Assembly: GCA_032250735.1 (NCBI GenBank)
Contig: JAVVEP010000006.1
Location: forward strand, 62,001-126,000
DNA length: 64,000 bases
From: Gammaproteobacteria bacterium
GTDB lineage: Bacteria > Pseudomonadota > Gammaproteobacteria > SZUA-152
Direction: 5' to 3'
The position numbers and the translations under genes were made by a program. The notes beneath the pieces were generated by a model. It saw nothing but the letters and a program-made list of their open reading frames with translations, had not been told where the DNA came from and made no database searches. Shown piece by piece: positions 36,228 through 47,231 of the stretch; position 1 is the first letter of the stretch; the number at the start of each line of letters is the position of its first letter.

Positions 36228-37357
36228 GCGTGGGCTGTCTCGGGGTGAGCGTCCGTCAGGCCGCGTTGAAAGGGAAAGATGAGGGTGATGATGTAATCGC
36301 TTGCATCTTCCTGCACGCTGAGCTTTCCGGACTCACCATAAATAGCGGCCAGCCGCTGGCGCACATTGTCCTGCGCGATCTGGTTGCCCTTTTTCTGCTC
36401 GTTGTTGTGTTGTGCGGGGCGCGGATTGCTGATGGAGATATAAATCTCCCGATCATACACGTGGCCATCAATGCCGATGGTGCCGCCGTTGCTCATCGGT
36501 TCGATGCCGTGGTAGATGGCGTTTTCCAGTAACGGTTGCAGGATCAGCCGGGGCACCGAGGCCTCGGCCGGAAGCTCGTCGATGCTCCAGCGCAGTTGCA
36601 GGCGCTCACCGAGACGCAACTTTTCGATATCGAGATAGCGCCGGGTCAGTTGCAGTTCGTCGGCGAGGGTGATGTACAGGCTGGCATCGGCCAGGTTGTT
36701 GCGAAACAGGTCGGCCAGATTTTCCACCGCCGCCTCCGCCTGGTCGGCGTCGATCTGGGTGAGGCTGGCGATGGTGTTGAGGCTGTTGAACAGAAAGTGC
36801 GGGCGAATCCGTGACTGTAATGCCTGTAACCGCGACTGGGCCTCGGCGCGTACATTCTGTTTCCATTGGAGCTGGATATAAAAATAACGCAGCACGATGG
36901 CGCTGACGATGGCGCTGATGCCGAGATTGCGCAGCAGCAGCTCCTGTTGCCAGTCGCTGGGTTGCCAGAAATTGGGCTGCCAGTTATCCAGCTGCACATA
37001 ACCCCCCACCCAGAAGGCCAGCTCGGTGATCAGCAGGGTGGTCATCAATAACAGAAAGTAGCTTATCGTGGCGGCGCGGGTCTCCGACATGCGCGCCAGC
37101 CATGGGCGCGCCATGCACAGTACCGCCGCGCTGCTCAGCCCGACCCACTGTATAAACAGGGAGATGATGCTGAGGTCATTCCAGCGGCTGACAGCGGTTT
37201 GCGGGGGGGACAGGGTGAGCACGATGGCCAGCAGTTCGCTGATCACCACCACCGCAAACACCATGCGCACATTGCAGAAATCCGGCAGAAAAAAATTATC
37301 GCTGGCCTTGCTGGCTGGCGGCTGTGGCCGGGGTGCGGTGTCTGGGCGTTGGCTCAT
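36224..37357 (-). CDS. algZ: LytS-family sensor histidine kinase AlgZ (FimS)
   Basis: The 377-residue membrane kinase has four hydrophobic segments within residues 28-160, then the His_kinase domain with R-I-R-P-H-F-L-F-N-S-L-N-T (His about residue 190) and the N-box L-L-E-N-A-I-Y-H-G. The final G-box is atypical: G-N-Q-I-A-Q-D-N-V-R-Q-R-L lacks the usual G-x-G-x-G, a trait of the AlgZ group. It is divergent from argH, an arrangement known from Pseudomonas. Confidence 0.92.
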   Translation of the reverse strand: MSQRPDTAPRPQPPASKASDNFFLPDFCNVRMVFAVVVISELLAIVLTLSPPQTAVSRWNDLSIISLFIQWVGLSSAAVLCMARPWLARMSETRAATISYFLLLMTTLLITELAFWVGGYVQLDNWQPNFWQPSDWQQELLLRNLGISAIVSAIVLRYFYIQLQWKQNVRAEAQSRLQALQSRIRPHFLFNSLNTIASLTQIDADQAEAAVENLADLFRNNLADASLYITLADELQLTRRYLDIEKLRLGERLQLRWSIDELPAEASVPRLILQPLLENAIYHGIEPMSNGGTIGIDGHVYDREIYISISNPRPAQHNNEQKKGNQIAQDNVRQRLAAIYGESGKLSVQEDASDYIITLIFPFQRGLTDAHPETAHA

Positions 37358-37417
37358 TGTCGGTCAGTCTATCGGAGTGTGGCCCGCATTGCAGTAGGGC
37401 CCAAGGTCATTATCGTC

Positions 37418-37423
37418 TATAAT
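37418..37423 (+). promoter_or_regulatory. Consensus -10 box upstream of argH
   Basis: A perfect TATAAT lies 131 bp before the argH ATG in the algZ/argH divergent gap. No good -35 hexamer at 17 bp is seen, so the promoter is provisional. Confidence 0.35.
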
Positions 37424-37553
37424 GCGCGGCATCTTGAGGACGCCGGTCGGAGTCTGTAGATTGGCTCGGCAAATGCCGTTCATGGACATGGCCGGCGATC
37501 TGGCGACGACACCCGCACCCACATAAGCAAATATAAAAAGGGCCATAACACCT

Positions 37554-38945
37554 ATGAGCGATACCGTTGAAAAACCCTGGGGCGGGCGTTTCACCGAACC
37601 CACGGATGCCTTTGTGGAGGCCTTTACCGCCTCTGTGGGTTTTGACCAGCGCCTGTATGCGCACGATATCGCCGGTTCCATCGCCCACGCCAGCATGCTG
37701 GCGAAAGTGGGGGTGCTCACCGCGGCTGAACGCGATGCCATTCATGCGGGGCTGGAGACGATTCGCGGCGAGATCGAACGCGGTGAATTTCAGTGGTCGA
37801 TCAGCCGTGAAGACGTGCACATGAATATCGAGGCGCGGCTGATCGAAAACATCGGCGAGGTCGGTAAAAAGCTGCACACCGGGCGCTCCCGCAACGATCA
37901 GGTGGCGACCGATATCCGCCTCTATCTGCGCGACGAGATCGGCACCATCATCGCCGAGCTGCGGCGCCTGCAAACCGCCCTGGTGGACCTGGCCGAGCAG
38001 GAGGCCGATACCATCATGCCCGGCTTTACCCATCTGCAAACCGCCCAGCCGGTGACCTTTGGCCACCACCTGCTGGCCTGGTTTGAAAACCTCAAACGCG
38101 ATCATGGCCGGCTCAGCGACTGCGCCGGGCGCGTCAACGTGATGCCCCTGGGCGCCGCGGCCCTGGCGGGCACCTCCTATCCCATCGATCGCCACTACAC
38201 GGCCGAGTTGCTGGGATTTGACGCCCCCGCGGAAAACTCGCTGGATGCGGTCAGTGACCGGGATTTCGCCATCGAATTTGTTGCCGCCGCCGCGCTGACC
38301 ATGGTGCACCTCTCCCGCTTCTCCGAGGAATTGATCCTGTGGGCCTCGGCGCAGTTTGCCTTTATCGAGCTGGGCGACAGCTTCTGCACCGGCTCATCCA
38401 TCATGCCGCAGAAGAAGAATCCGGATGTGCCCGAGCTGATCCGGGGCAAGGCCGGGCGTGTTACCGGCAATCTCATGAGCCTGCTGATGTTGATGAAGGG
38501 CCAGCCGCTGGCCTACAACAAGGACAACCAGGAGGACAAGGAACCCCTGTTCGACACGGTGGACAACCTGCGCGCCAGCCTGCGGGTGTTTGCCGACATG
38601 ATCCCCGCGATCAGTCCCAGACGCGACAATATGCGCGAGGCGGCGCGGCGGGGGTTCTCCACCGCCACCGATCTGGCCGACTATCTGGTGCGCCAGGGGG
38701 TGGCGTTCCGTGATGCCCACGAGGTGGTGGGCAAGGCCGTGCGCCTGGGGGTAGAGACGGGGCGCGACCTGTCGGAGATGGCGCTGGAGGAATTGCAGGG
38801 CTTTTCCGCCCATATCCAGGCCGACGTGTTTGAGGTGCTGACCCTGGAAGGTTCGGTCGCCGCGCGCGACCATCTGGGCGGGACCGCGCCGGCACAGGTG
38901 CGCGCCGCGGTGCAGCGTGCGCGTGCGTGGCTGGCGGCAGACTGA
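37554..38945 (+). CDS. argH: Argininosuccinate lyase
   Basis: This is the last enzyme of arginine synthesis, splitting argininosuccinate into arginine and fumarate. The 463-residue protein has W-G-G-R-F near the start, [17 protein letters not shown] and the superfamily signature [12 protein letters not shown] near residue 281. The stop TGA is followed by a decayed family A end, and the next gene begins within the last codons. Confidence 0.97.
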   Translation: MSDTVEKPWGGRFTEPTDAFVEAFTASVGFDQRLYAHDIAGSIAHASMLAKVGVLTAAERDAIHAGLETIRGEIERGEFQWSISREDVHMNIEARLIENIGEVGKKLHTGRSRNDQVATDIRLYLRDEIGTIIAELRRLQTALVDLAEQEADTIMPGFTHLQTAQPVTFGHHLLAWFENLKRDHGRLSDCAGRVNVMPLGAAALAGTSYPIDRHYTAELLGFDAPAENSLDAVSDRDFAIEFVAAAALTMVHLSRFSEELILWASAQFAFIELGDSFCTGSSIMPQKKNPDVPELIRGKAGRVTGNLMSLLMLMKGQPLAYNKDNQEDKEPLFDTVDNLRASLRVFADMIPAISPRRDNMREAARRGFSTATDLADYLVRQGVAFRDAHEVVGKAVRLGVETGRDLSEMALEELQGFSAHIQADVFEVLTLEGSVAARDHLGGTAPAQVRAAVQRARAWLAAD

Positions 38946-39955
38946 GGGCCTGCGGAAAAACCGCCGGCCTGCTGTGGCCGGCAGTTTGCGTCGTCCTATT
39001 CCCCACGTTCCCCGCGCCCCTCGCGGCGCAGCCGCTCAGCCCGTTTTTCAGTTTCAACCAGAGCCCCATCATCCAGATCCACGGCCTGCCGGCGATCGAT
39101 AACGCCCGCGTGCTGGACGAGGCACAGGCGCGTTATCGCCTGGTGCACGATCTGGCCAACAACTACACCTTCCGGCAAACGGCCGATGAGGCGCTGCTGT
39201 TCGACGGCGAGACCAGCCGCACCACCTTTGTCTATGCGCGCGGCATCGGCGGGGGTTGGGAGTGGGGTATGCAGATCCCCTATGTGCGCCATGCCGGCGG
39301 CTCGCTGGACGCCTTCATCGAGGACTGGCACGACACCTTTTTCCTGCCCCAGGGGGGGCGCGATACCGCCCCCCGCAATCGACTCACCTATTCCTATCAG
39401 CGCAACGGCGTGACCGAGCTGCTGCTGAACGAGCCGGTGTCGGGCATCGGGGATCTGCGCCTGACCCTGGGCAGGCAGTGGTCGCCGCCGGGGGCCCCCA
39501 CCCGCGTGGCGCTGCGCGGTGCCCTGAGCCTGCCCAGCGGCGACAGCGCCGAGCTGCGCGGCAGCGGGGCGGTGGATGCCGCGCTGTGGGCCAGCGCCGA
39601 CCGGGCACGGTCGTGGTGGGGCCTCGCCGGCAGCCTGTATGGCGGTGGTGGCCTGTTATGGATGGGTGACGGCGAGGTGCTGGCCGACCAGCAGCGTCGC
39701 CTCGCGGCCTTTGGCAGCCTGGGCGCGGGCGCGCGGCTGCGGCCGTGGCTGGCGCTGAAGCTACAGCTCGACCTGCACAGCCCGCTGTATGACCACAGCG
39801 GACTGGTGCAGGTCAACGCCGCCGCCGTGCAGCTGCTCATGGGCGGTGAGCTCCAGCTGGGCCGCAACACCCGGCTGGAACTGATGGTGGGCGAAGACCC
39901 CACCGTGCACGCCTCGCCGGATGTGGTGTTTCACCTGGGGCTGGTGGTGGAATAA
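38927..39955 (+). CDS. DUF3187 family putative outer-membrane protein
   Basis: The 342-residue product starts at a GTG overlapping argH by 19 bp. The signal peptide spans about residues 1-36 (basic, then [12 protein letters not shown], ending A-P-L-A-A-Q-P). The mature part has [10 protein letters not shown] and alternating strands typical of a beta-barrel, ending in L-V-V-E. DUF3187 has no known function; an outer-membrane location is inferred. The first 20 or so codons lie in sequence resembling the left end of a family A element. Confidence 0.8.
   Translation: MAGGRLRACGKTAGLLWPAVCVVLFPTFPAPLAAQPLSPFFSFNQSPIIQIHGLPAIDNARVLDEAQARYRLVHDLANNYTFRQTADEALLFDGETSRTTFVYARGIGGGWEWGMQIPYVRHAGGSLDAFIEDWHDTFFLPQGGRDTAPRNRLTYSYQRNGVTELLLNEPVSGIGDLRLTLGRQWSPPGAPTRVALRGALSLPSGDSAELRGSGAVDAALWASADRARSWWGLAGSLYGGGGLLWMGDGEVLADQQRRLAAFGSLGAGARLRPWLALKLQLDLHSPLYDHSGLVQVNAAAVQLLMGGELQLGRNTRLELMVGEDPTVHASPDVVFHLGLVVE
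38946..38990. mobile_element. Decayed family A left end inside the DUF3187 gene
   Basis: Directly after the argH TGA, GGGCCTGCGGAAAAA aligns with GAGCCTGTGAAAAAA of copy 1. The next 25 bases (CGCCGGCCTGCTG and on) also align with few changes, mostly A-to-G and T-to-C. Here the sequence encodes part of a signal peptide. Confidence 0.55.
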
Positions 39956-39960
39956 TCGCC

Positions 39961-40214
39961 TCAGAGCCTGTGAAAAATTCGACGGCCGTAGCGAGGGCGT
40001 CGATTTGCGAGCGAAACAAGGCGCGCTACGCGAAAACAAGGGAGTTTGGTGGACCAAATAACCGCCGTTTTCGCGTAGCGCAACGCCGTTGCAGCCGCAC
40101 CGTTTCGTCAGGAACGAAACGGGACTGCGTCAGTAGCCCGCAGGGTGCAGGCCAAGGATGGCCTGCATCAAAGCGGCGTCCGCAGTAGGCTGGCGATTTT
40201 TTCACAGGCTCTCA
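39961..40214. mobile_element. Family A palindromic element, copy 3 (248 bp, inverted)
   Basis: The element proper is 39964-40211, inverted relative to copy 1 and exactly the same length. Direct repeats TCA (TGA on the element's strand) lie at 39961-39963 and 40212-40214. Its long inner stem is CGCTACGCGAAAAC with a perfect complement, differing from copy 2 at a compensated base pair. Confidence 0.85.
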
Positions 40215-40316
40215 GTGGAGTCCGCCCGCCGCATGGCAGCGACCCGCGAGTTGCGCTAAACTCGGCGGCCGCCGGCCGGAGGGGTTGGGGCCGTTCCCGG
40301 CTGCTCTTTCGCTTGC

Positions 40317-40349
40317 GCAGCCCATTCATCCTGAATCCGACAGACTCCA
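40317..40349. mobile_element. Family B right-end fragment
   Basis: GCAGCCCATTCATCCTGAAT followed by CCGACAGACTCC matches the right end of the element after ychF with a few changes. Upstream similarity (GGGCCG, CGCTTGCGCAG) suggests a decayed longer copy starting near 40285. It lies 16 bp before rhlE. Confidence 0.6.
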
Positions 40350-40364
40350 GAGACCTTCCTATCT

Positions 40365-41635
40365 ATGTCTACGCATTTTGCCGACCTGGGACTATCCGCC
40401 CCCCTCCTTAAGGCCGTTGCCGAAAAGGGCTACGACACCCCGACCCCGATCCAGCTCGAGGCGATTCCCGCCGTGCTGCAGGGCCGGGATGTGATGGCGG
40501 CCGCGCAGACCGGTACCGGCAAGACGGCGGGTTTTACCCTGCCCATTCTGGAATTGCTGTCGAGGGGCGAACGTGCCCCGGCCAACCAGGCGCGCGCCCT
40601 GGTGTTGACGCCGACCCGCGAGCTGGCCGCCCAGGTGGGCGAGAGTGTGGCGACCTACAGCCGACATCTGGCGCTGCGTTCCGCGGTGGTGTTTGGCGGC
40701 GTGAAGATCAATCCGCAGATGATGCAGCTGCGCAAGGGGGTCGACGTGCTGGTCGCCACCCCCGGACGGCTGCTGGACCTGTATCAGCAGCGGGCGGTGC
40801 GTTTCGATCGGCTGGAGGTGCTGGTGCTGGACGAGGCCGATCGCATGCTGGACATGGGATTTATCCACGACATCCGCAGGATTCTCGCCGCCCTGCCCGC
40901 GCGTCGGCAGAACCTGATGTTCTCGGCGACCTTCTCCACAGAGGTGCGCAGCCTGGCCAAGGGCATGGTGCAGCAGCCGCTGGAGATCGCCGTCAGCCCC
41001 CGCCAGACCACGGCGACCACGGTCGAGCAGTGGATCTGCCCGGTCGACAAGAAACAGAAGCCCGCCCTGCTGGCCCAGCTCATCCTCGACAACGACTGGC
41101 AGCAGGTGCTGGTGTTTGCTCGCACCAAGCACGGCGCCGACCGCCTGACCCGTTACCTGATGGAGCGGGGGATTCGGGCGGCGGCGATCCACGGCAACAA
41201 GAGTCAGGGGGCGCGCAGCCGGGCGCTGGCCGATTTCAAACAGGGCAAGATCCGCATCCTGGTGGCCACGGATATCGCGGCCCGCGGTCTGGACATCAGC
41301 CAGCTGCCGCAGGTGGTGAATTTCGACCTGCCCAACGTGGCCGAGGACTATGTGCACCGCATCGGCCGTACCGGCCGCGCCGGGGCCGCCGGCAAGGCGG
41401 TGTCGCTGGTGAGCGCGGACGAATTCAAGCAGCTGTCGGACATTGAACGGCTGATCCGGCAGCTGTTGCCGCGCCGCCTGGTGGACGGCTTTGAACCCGT
41501 GCATGATGTGCCGCCCTCGCGGCTGGATACGCGGCCGATCAAACCGAAACGGCCGAAGAAGCCCAAGCCAGGGCATCGGGATGGCCAGCGTTCGGCCGAG
41601 GTCGCGCGCGGGCACCGAGCGGTGCGGAAAAAGCG

Positions 41636-41639
<4 letters not shown>
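40365..41639 (+). CDS. rhlE: DEAD-box RNA helicase RhlE
   Basis: The 424-residue helicase has the Q motif T-P-T-P-I-Q, Walker [32 protein letters not shown] and H-R-I-G-R-T-G-R. A short basic C-terminus rich in Lys-Pro-Lys follows (K-P-K-R-P-K-K-P-K). The pattern fits RhlE, involved in ribosome assembly and RNA turnover. It converges on dbpA; the two stop codons interlock in one CTAG. Confidence 0.93.
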
Positions 41640-43024
<1,385 letters not shown>

Positions 43025-43043
43025 GCTGGCGAGCCGCGAGAGG

Positions 43044-44657
43044 TCAGGCGCTGATCCTGCCATTGGCGGATGGCGCGGCCTTGCTGCGCAGGTAGTCTTC
43101 ATAGTCGCCGTGGATGTCGTTGATGCCGGTCGGCGTCAGCTCGATAATGCGGGTGGCCAATGAAGACACGAACTCGCGGTCATGGCTAACGAAAATTAGC
43201 GTGCCTGGATAGTTCTCCAGCGCCAGGTTGAGCGCCTCGATGGATTCCATGTCCAGATGGTTGGTGGGTTCATCCATTACCAGGATATTGGGGCGCTTCA
43301 GCATCAGTTTGCCAAACAGCATGCGACCCTGTTCGCCACCGGAAATGATCTTCACCGATTTGTTGATGTCGTCCTGGGAAAATAATAAACGCCCGAGCGT
43401 GCCGCGAATGATCTGCTCGTCATCGCTGTCCTTGCCCCAGTCGTCCATCCAGTCATAGAGGGTCTTGTCTTGCGCAAAGTCGGCGGCGTGGTCCTGTGCG
43501 TAATAACCGATCTCGGCATTTTCCGACCATTTCACCTTGCCCGCGTTGGGTTGCAGATCGCCGACCAGACATTTCAGCAGGGTCGACTTGCCGATACCGT
43601 TGGGGCCGATCACGGCAACCCGCTCGCCTACCTCGACGGTGAGGTTGAGTCCGGAAAACAGTTCTTCATCGAAGTGTTTGCTCAGGCCTTCTACCTCCAG
43701 GGCCAGGCGGTGTAATTTCTTGTCCTGTTCAAAGCGGATGAAGGGGCTCTGGCGGCTGGAGGGTTTTACCTCCGTCAGCTGGATCTTGTCGATCTGCTTG
43801 GCCCGCGAGGTCGCCTGCTTTGACTTGGAGGCATTGGCCGAGAAGCGGCTGACGAAGGCCTTGAGGTCGGCAATCTGGGCGCTCTTCTTGGCATTGTCCG
43901 CGGCCAGTTGTTCGTTCACCTGGGTCGCGGCGGTCATGTAGGCATCGTAGGAGCCGGGATAGATGCGCAGCTCACCGTAATCCAGATCCGCCATGTGGGT
44001 GCAGACGCTGTTGAGGAAATGACGATCATGGGAAATGATGATCATGGTGCAGTTGCGTTCGTTTAACACACCCTCCAGCCAGCCGATGGTGTTGATGTCC
44101 AGATTGTTGGTGGGCTCGTCCAGCAGCATGATGTCGGGTTCGGCAAACAGCACCTGGGCCAGCAGCACGCGCAATTTCCAGCCCGGGGCGATCTCGCTCA
44201 TCGGTCCAAAGTGCTGCTCCACGGGGATGCCCACGCCCAGCAGCAACTCGCCGGCGCGCGCCTCGGCAGTGTAGCCGTCCATTTCGGCGAAGTCGTGCTC
44301 CAGCTCGGCGGCCCGCATGCCATCTTCCTCGGACATCTCCGGGTTGGCGTAGATCGCATCGCGTTCGGCCTTTACCTTCCATAAATCCTCGTGACCCATG
44401 ATCACGGTATCCACTACGCTGAACTGCTCGTAGGCAAACTGGTCCTGTTTCAGCTTGCCGATGCGCTCGTTGGGATCCTTGGAGACATTGCCCGAGGTGG
44501 GTTCGAGGTCGCCCCCCAGGATCTTCATGAAGGTGGATTTACCGCAGCCATTGGCGCCGATCAGGCCATAGCGGTTGCCGTCGCCGAACTTGACGGAGAC
44601 GTCCTCAAATAATGGCTTGGCGCCAAACTGCATAGTGATATTCGCTGAAGCTAACAA
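43044..44657 (-). CDS. ybiT: ABC-F family ATPase YbiT-type
   Basis: The 537-residue soluble protein has two ABC domains: Walker [10 protein letters not shown] near residue 37 and G-P-N-G-I-G-K-S-T near 350, with [10 protein letters not shown] and [10 protein letters not shown]. The linker holds [15 protein letters not shown]. Such proteins act on the ribosome, not in transport. The start is a TTG giving [11 protein letters not shown], matching E. coli YbiT. Confidence 0.93.
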   Translation of the reverse strand: MLASANITMQFGAKPLFEDVSVKFGDGNRYGLIGANGCGKSTFMKILGGDLEPTSGNVSKDPNERIGKLKQDQFAYEQFSVVDTVIMGHEDLWKVKAERDAIYANPEMSEEDGMRAAELEHDFAEMDGYTAEARAGELLLGVGIPVEQHFGPMSEIAPGWKLRVLLAQVLFAEPDIMLLDEPTNNLDINTIGWLEGVLNERNCTMIIISHDRHFLNSVCTHMADLDYGELRIYPGSYDAYMTAATQVNEQLAADNAKKSAQIADLKAFVSRFSANASKSKQATSRAKQIDKIQLTEVKPSSRQSPFIRFEQDKKLHRLALEVEGLSKHFDEELFSGLNLTVEVGERVAVIGPNGIGKSTLLKCLVGDLQPNAGKVKWSENAEIGYYAQDHAADFAQDKTLYDWMDDWGKDSDDEQIIRGTLGRLLFSQDDINKSVKIISGGEQGRMLFGKLMLKRPNILVMDEPTNHLDMESIEALNLALENYPGTLIFVSHDREFVSSLATRIIELTPTGINDIHGDYEDYLRSKAAPSANGRISA

Positions 44658-44979
44658 GGTCTTATTCCTACCGGGATTGTTGATGGAGATGATTAATGGC
44701 CGCAGACTCGCCGCGGCTGTCGTCAGGCGGTGGGGTCCGGTCTGTGGAACATCCGCAGAACAGCCCGTAGAGCAAAAACGCAGCGACGAGGTGAAAATGT
44801 GGCGCGCAGTATGCCATAAATGGATAAAAACTGTGCATATATTAACGGGCGGGCGGCTGCCGGGCCGACGCTTTGCCGCCCAGGGTCGCCCGATTGCGCT
44901 ACTCTGGGTCTTACAGCAGCCCTGCGAACCATCGTTTACCGGGGCATTGGAAAAGAGTGGAAAGGGGAGTCAGACACGC
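44658..44979. other. Divergent intergenic region between ybiT and the Cache-protein gene
   Basis: The frame leading into the Cache-protein gene is open upstream, but lacks a good start and shows no domain until after 44980. An AT-rich patch CATATATTAA near 44834 may belong to a promoter. Nothing else is supported. Confidence 0.3.
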
Positions 44980-45957
44980 GTGCACACATCCTGGAAAGAC
45001 AGCATCCGCAAACAGCGGGCGGTAGTGTATGGCCTGCTCGAGGAGCCGGTGCAGCGGGCCGCCCTGGCCTGCGAGCAGGCCTGGCCTGGGCGGGAGGCGC
45101 TGACCCAGGTGCTGTTGTCCCGGTTTGAGACCATCCCCTATTGCACCTACCTGTATGTGGTGGACCTGCAGGGCGTCCAGCTATCGGATAACGTCGGCAG
45201 CGCGGGGCGCATGCCCGGACACTTCGGCCGTGACCGCGCGCCGCGCCCCTACATGAAAGAGGTGCGCGCGGATCGGGACTATGTGCTTTCCGAGGCCTAT
45301 ATCAGCCTGTCGGCCCGCCGTCCCTCGCTGACTGCCCTGCACACGCTCTATCGGGAGGGAGCGGCGGTGGGTTATCTGGGGGTCGATCTCGATCTGCGCA
45401 ACCTGCCCTCCATGGGCGAGCTGTATGAAGAGCCGTCGAAATGGCAGCAGCTCAAGGGCGATCCCTCGATCCGCGGCACGGTCTTCCAGCAGACCCGGGT
45501 GGAGAGCCTGCTGGATAAACATATCGATCAGGCGGTGTCGATTCTGGAAGAACTGGTGGTCGCCCACGGCGTGTTTCAGTGCGTGCTGCACTTTTCCAGC
45601 AGCCGGGCGACGGTGTGGACCATGGACGACCCCTATCGTTATCGCATCCTGCAGGGCGACGCCTTTTCCGACCCCAACGTCTGCCTGGCCTATCCGCGCC
45701 GGGACTATCCGCAGGACGCCCTCATCCCCTGCGAACAGATCAGCGCGGTGCTGGGCGGATTACAGGCACTGCGCTTTGCCGACGACACCATCTACCTGCG
45801 CTCGGCCTCACTGAACATCTTCAACGGCCTGGTCAGCCTGACCTTCTCCTGTGATGGGTCTCACTACCTGCCGTATGCGGAGTTTCTCGACAAGGATGCC
45901 GCGTTCTGGTTCGGCCGGGAGGGTGCGGGAGAGGGGATTGCCGGCGAGCCGGTCTGA
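44980..45957 (+). CDS. Cache/PDC sensor-domain protein without evident membrane segment
   Basis: Starting at the GTG with GGGGAG upstream, the product is 325 residues. The first half reads as a PDC/Cache ligand-binding fold: Y-L-Y-V-V-D-L-Q-G-V-Q-L-S, then G-R-D-R-A-P-R-P-Y-M-K-E-V and Y-L-G-V-D-L-D-L-R-N-L-P. The second half is uncharacterised. Such folds are normally periplasmic; here there is no signal peptide or transmembrane helix and no output domain. A longer upstream start would not add a convincing one. Confidence 0.75.
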   Translation: MHTSWKDSIRKQRAVVYGLLEEPVQRAALACEQAWPGREALTQVLLSRFETIPYCTYLYVVDLQGVQLSDNVGSAGRMPGHFGRDRAPRPYMKEVRADRDYVLSEAYISLSARRPSLTALHTLYREGAAVGYLGVDLDLRNLPSMGELYEEPSKWQQLKGDPSIRGTVFQQTRVESLLDKHIDQAVSILEELVVAHGVFQCVLHFSSSRATVWTMDDPYRYRILQGDAFSDPNVCLAYPRRDYPQDALIPCEQISAVLGGLQALRFADDTIYLRSASLNIFNGLVSLTFSCDGSHYLPYAEFLDKDAAFWFGREGAGEGIAGEPV

Positions 45958-45997
45958 AGCCCGGGCCGGACGTAATTAGAAGAAGCCTTATTTAATT

Positions 45998-46054
45998 CCT
46001 GAATCCGTGGCTTAAATGCGGAGCCAGGCACTGCATTTAAACCACGGATTCAGG
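45998..46054. repeat. 22-bp near-perfect inverted repeat
   Basis: CCTGAATCCGTGGCTTAAAT and GC continue the left arm; the right arm is its complement with one mismatch, around a 13-base loop. It lies between the Cache gene and the LpxR-like gene. A T-run is not well formed, so it may be a repeat or a regulatory hairpin rather than a classical terminator. Confidence 0.7.
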
Positions 46055-46089
46055 TTAATCTTTTGCCGGGATCAACAGGCCTGTTGACT

Positions 46090-47118
46090 ATGCAAACACT
46101 CAAGTTTGTTTATCTATTGTTATGTCTGATCGCCACGCCTGGCCTGGCTCAGCTCCTGCCTGAGGATCAGTGGGGGGCTGGGCTGTATCTCGATCAGGAT
46201 CTGGCGGTGCCGTTTCTCAATGAGGACCGCGACTACACCATGGGGATAGCCGCCGAGTTTTTCTGGCAGGACAAAAAGACCGGCCTCTACCCGCTGGACG
46301 GTGCCGTGGAACGCATCGGTCTCTGGATGGGCTTGCACGCAAAACAGGACACGATCGTGCGCAGTTTTATGCTCGGTTCCGTCACCTATACACCGAAGGA
46401 CCTGTCCGACCCGAACCCGATCTATAATGACCGGCCGTATGCCTCGCTGTTTTACCTCACTAATAAACGGGTGCGGGTCAACCGGGAAAACGCCGTCGGG
46501 GTTGAGCTCCAGCTGGGGCTGCTGGGCGCGGACCTGGCCGACGATGTGCAGACCGCGCTGCACCGTTTGTGGCGCGATGCCGCTGACAGCGACCGACCCG
46601 TGGACCCCCAGGGCTGGGGTCACCAGATCTCACAGGGCGGCGAACTCACCCTGCGGGCCCGGCTCAGCAATTCACAGCTACTGTTTGAAGAGCATAACAA
46701 CTGGGACATCGCCAGCGCGGGCAGTCTGACGCTGGGCTATCAGACCAACCTCAGCCTGGGGCTCTCGGCCCGCGTCGGTCGGCTTGCCAGCCCCTCCTGG
46801 ACGCTGCCGTTTGACCCGGTCAATCGCGGCAATTTCCTGCCCTCGCTGGCCGGCACTGAATGGTACGGCTGGGCCGTGTATCGCCTGCGACTGGTGGGCT
46901 ACGACGCCTTCCTGCAGGGCCAGTTCCGCGACAGCGAAGTCACCTTCCGCTGGAACGAGATCGAACCCATCCTGCATGAGGGCGGCCTTGGCTTTACCTT
47001 CACCTACCAGCCCCTGCAGTTCACGCTGGCGGTGAATGCCAAATCGCCTGAGCTGAAGCATGGCCTCAATCACCGTAACCACTACTGGGGCGGCCTGTAC
47101 ATGGTGTATCGGTTTTAG
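46090..47118 (+). CDS. LpxR-like lipid A 3-O-deacylase (DUF2219)
   Basis: The ATG at 46090 gives a signal peptide ending around P-G-L-A-Q. The mature protein of about 320 residues has the N-terminal pattern D-Q-D-L and R-D-Y-T-M-G, matching the active-site region of LpxR, followed by N-D-R-P-Y-A-S-L-F and P-Q-G-W-G-H-Q-I. It ends V-Y-R-F like outer-membrane barrels. LpxR removes the 3'-acyloxyacyl group of lipid A. Catalytic residue assignment by eye is tentative. Confidence 0.82.
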   Translation: MQTLKFVYLLLCLIATPGLAQLLPEDQWGAGLYLDQDLAVPFLNEDRDYTMGIAAEFFWQDKKTGLYPLDGAVERIGLWMGLHAKQDTIVRSFMLGSVTYTPKDLSDPNPIYNDRPYASLFYLTNKRVRVNRENAVGVELQLGLLGADLADDVQTALHRLWRDAADSDRPVDPQGWGHQISQGGELTLRARLSNSQLLFEEHNNWDIASAGSLTLGYQTNLSLGLSARVGRLASPSWTLPFDPVNRGNFLPSLAGTEWYGWAVYRLRLVGYDAFLQGQFRDSEVTFRWNEIEPILHEGGLGFTFTYQPLQFTLAVNAKSPELKHGLNHRNHYWGGLYMVYRF

Positions 47119-47231
47119 CGGGATCGTAGGAAGTCTACAGGTGCAGCCGGAGAAACAGAGGAGGCGCTGGACGCAGTGCCTGAGCATGTCGCGTTATGTC
47201 TCTGCCTCTGTCGTGGTCGTGTCGCCGACGC

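Noticed and set aside
40392-41615. 407-codon open frame antisense to rhlE
   Set aside because: All helicase motifs are on the plus strand; this is a composition effect.
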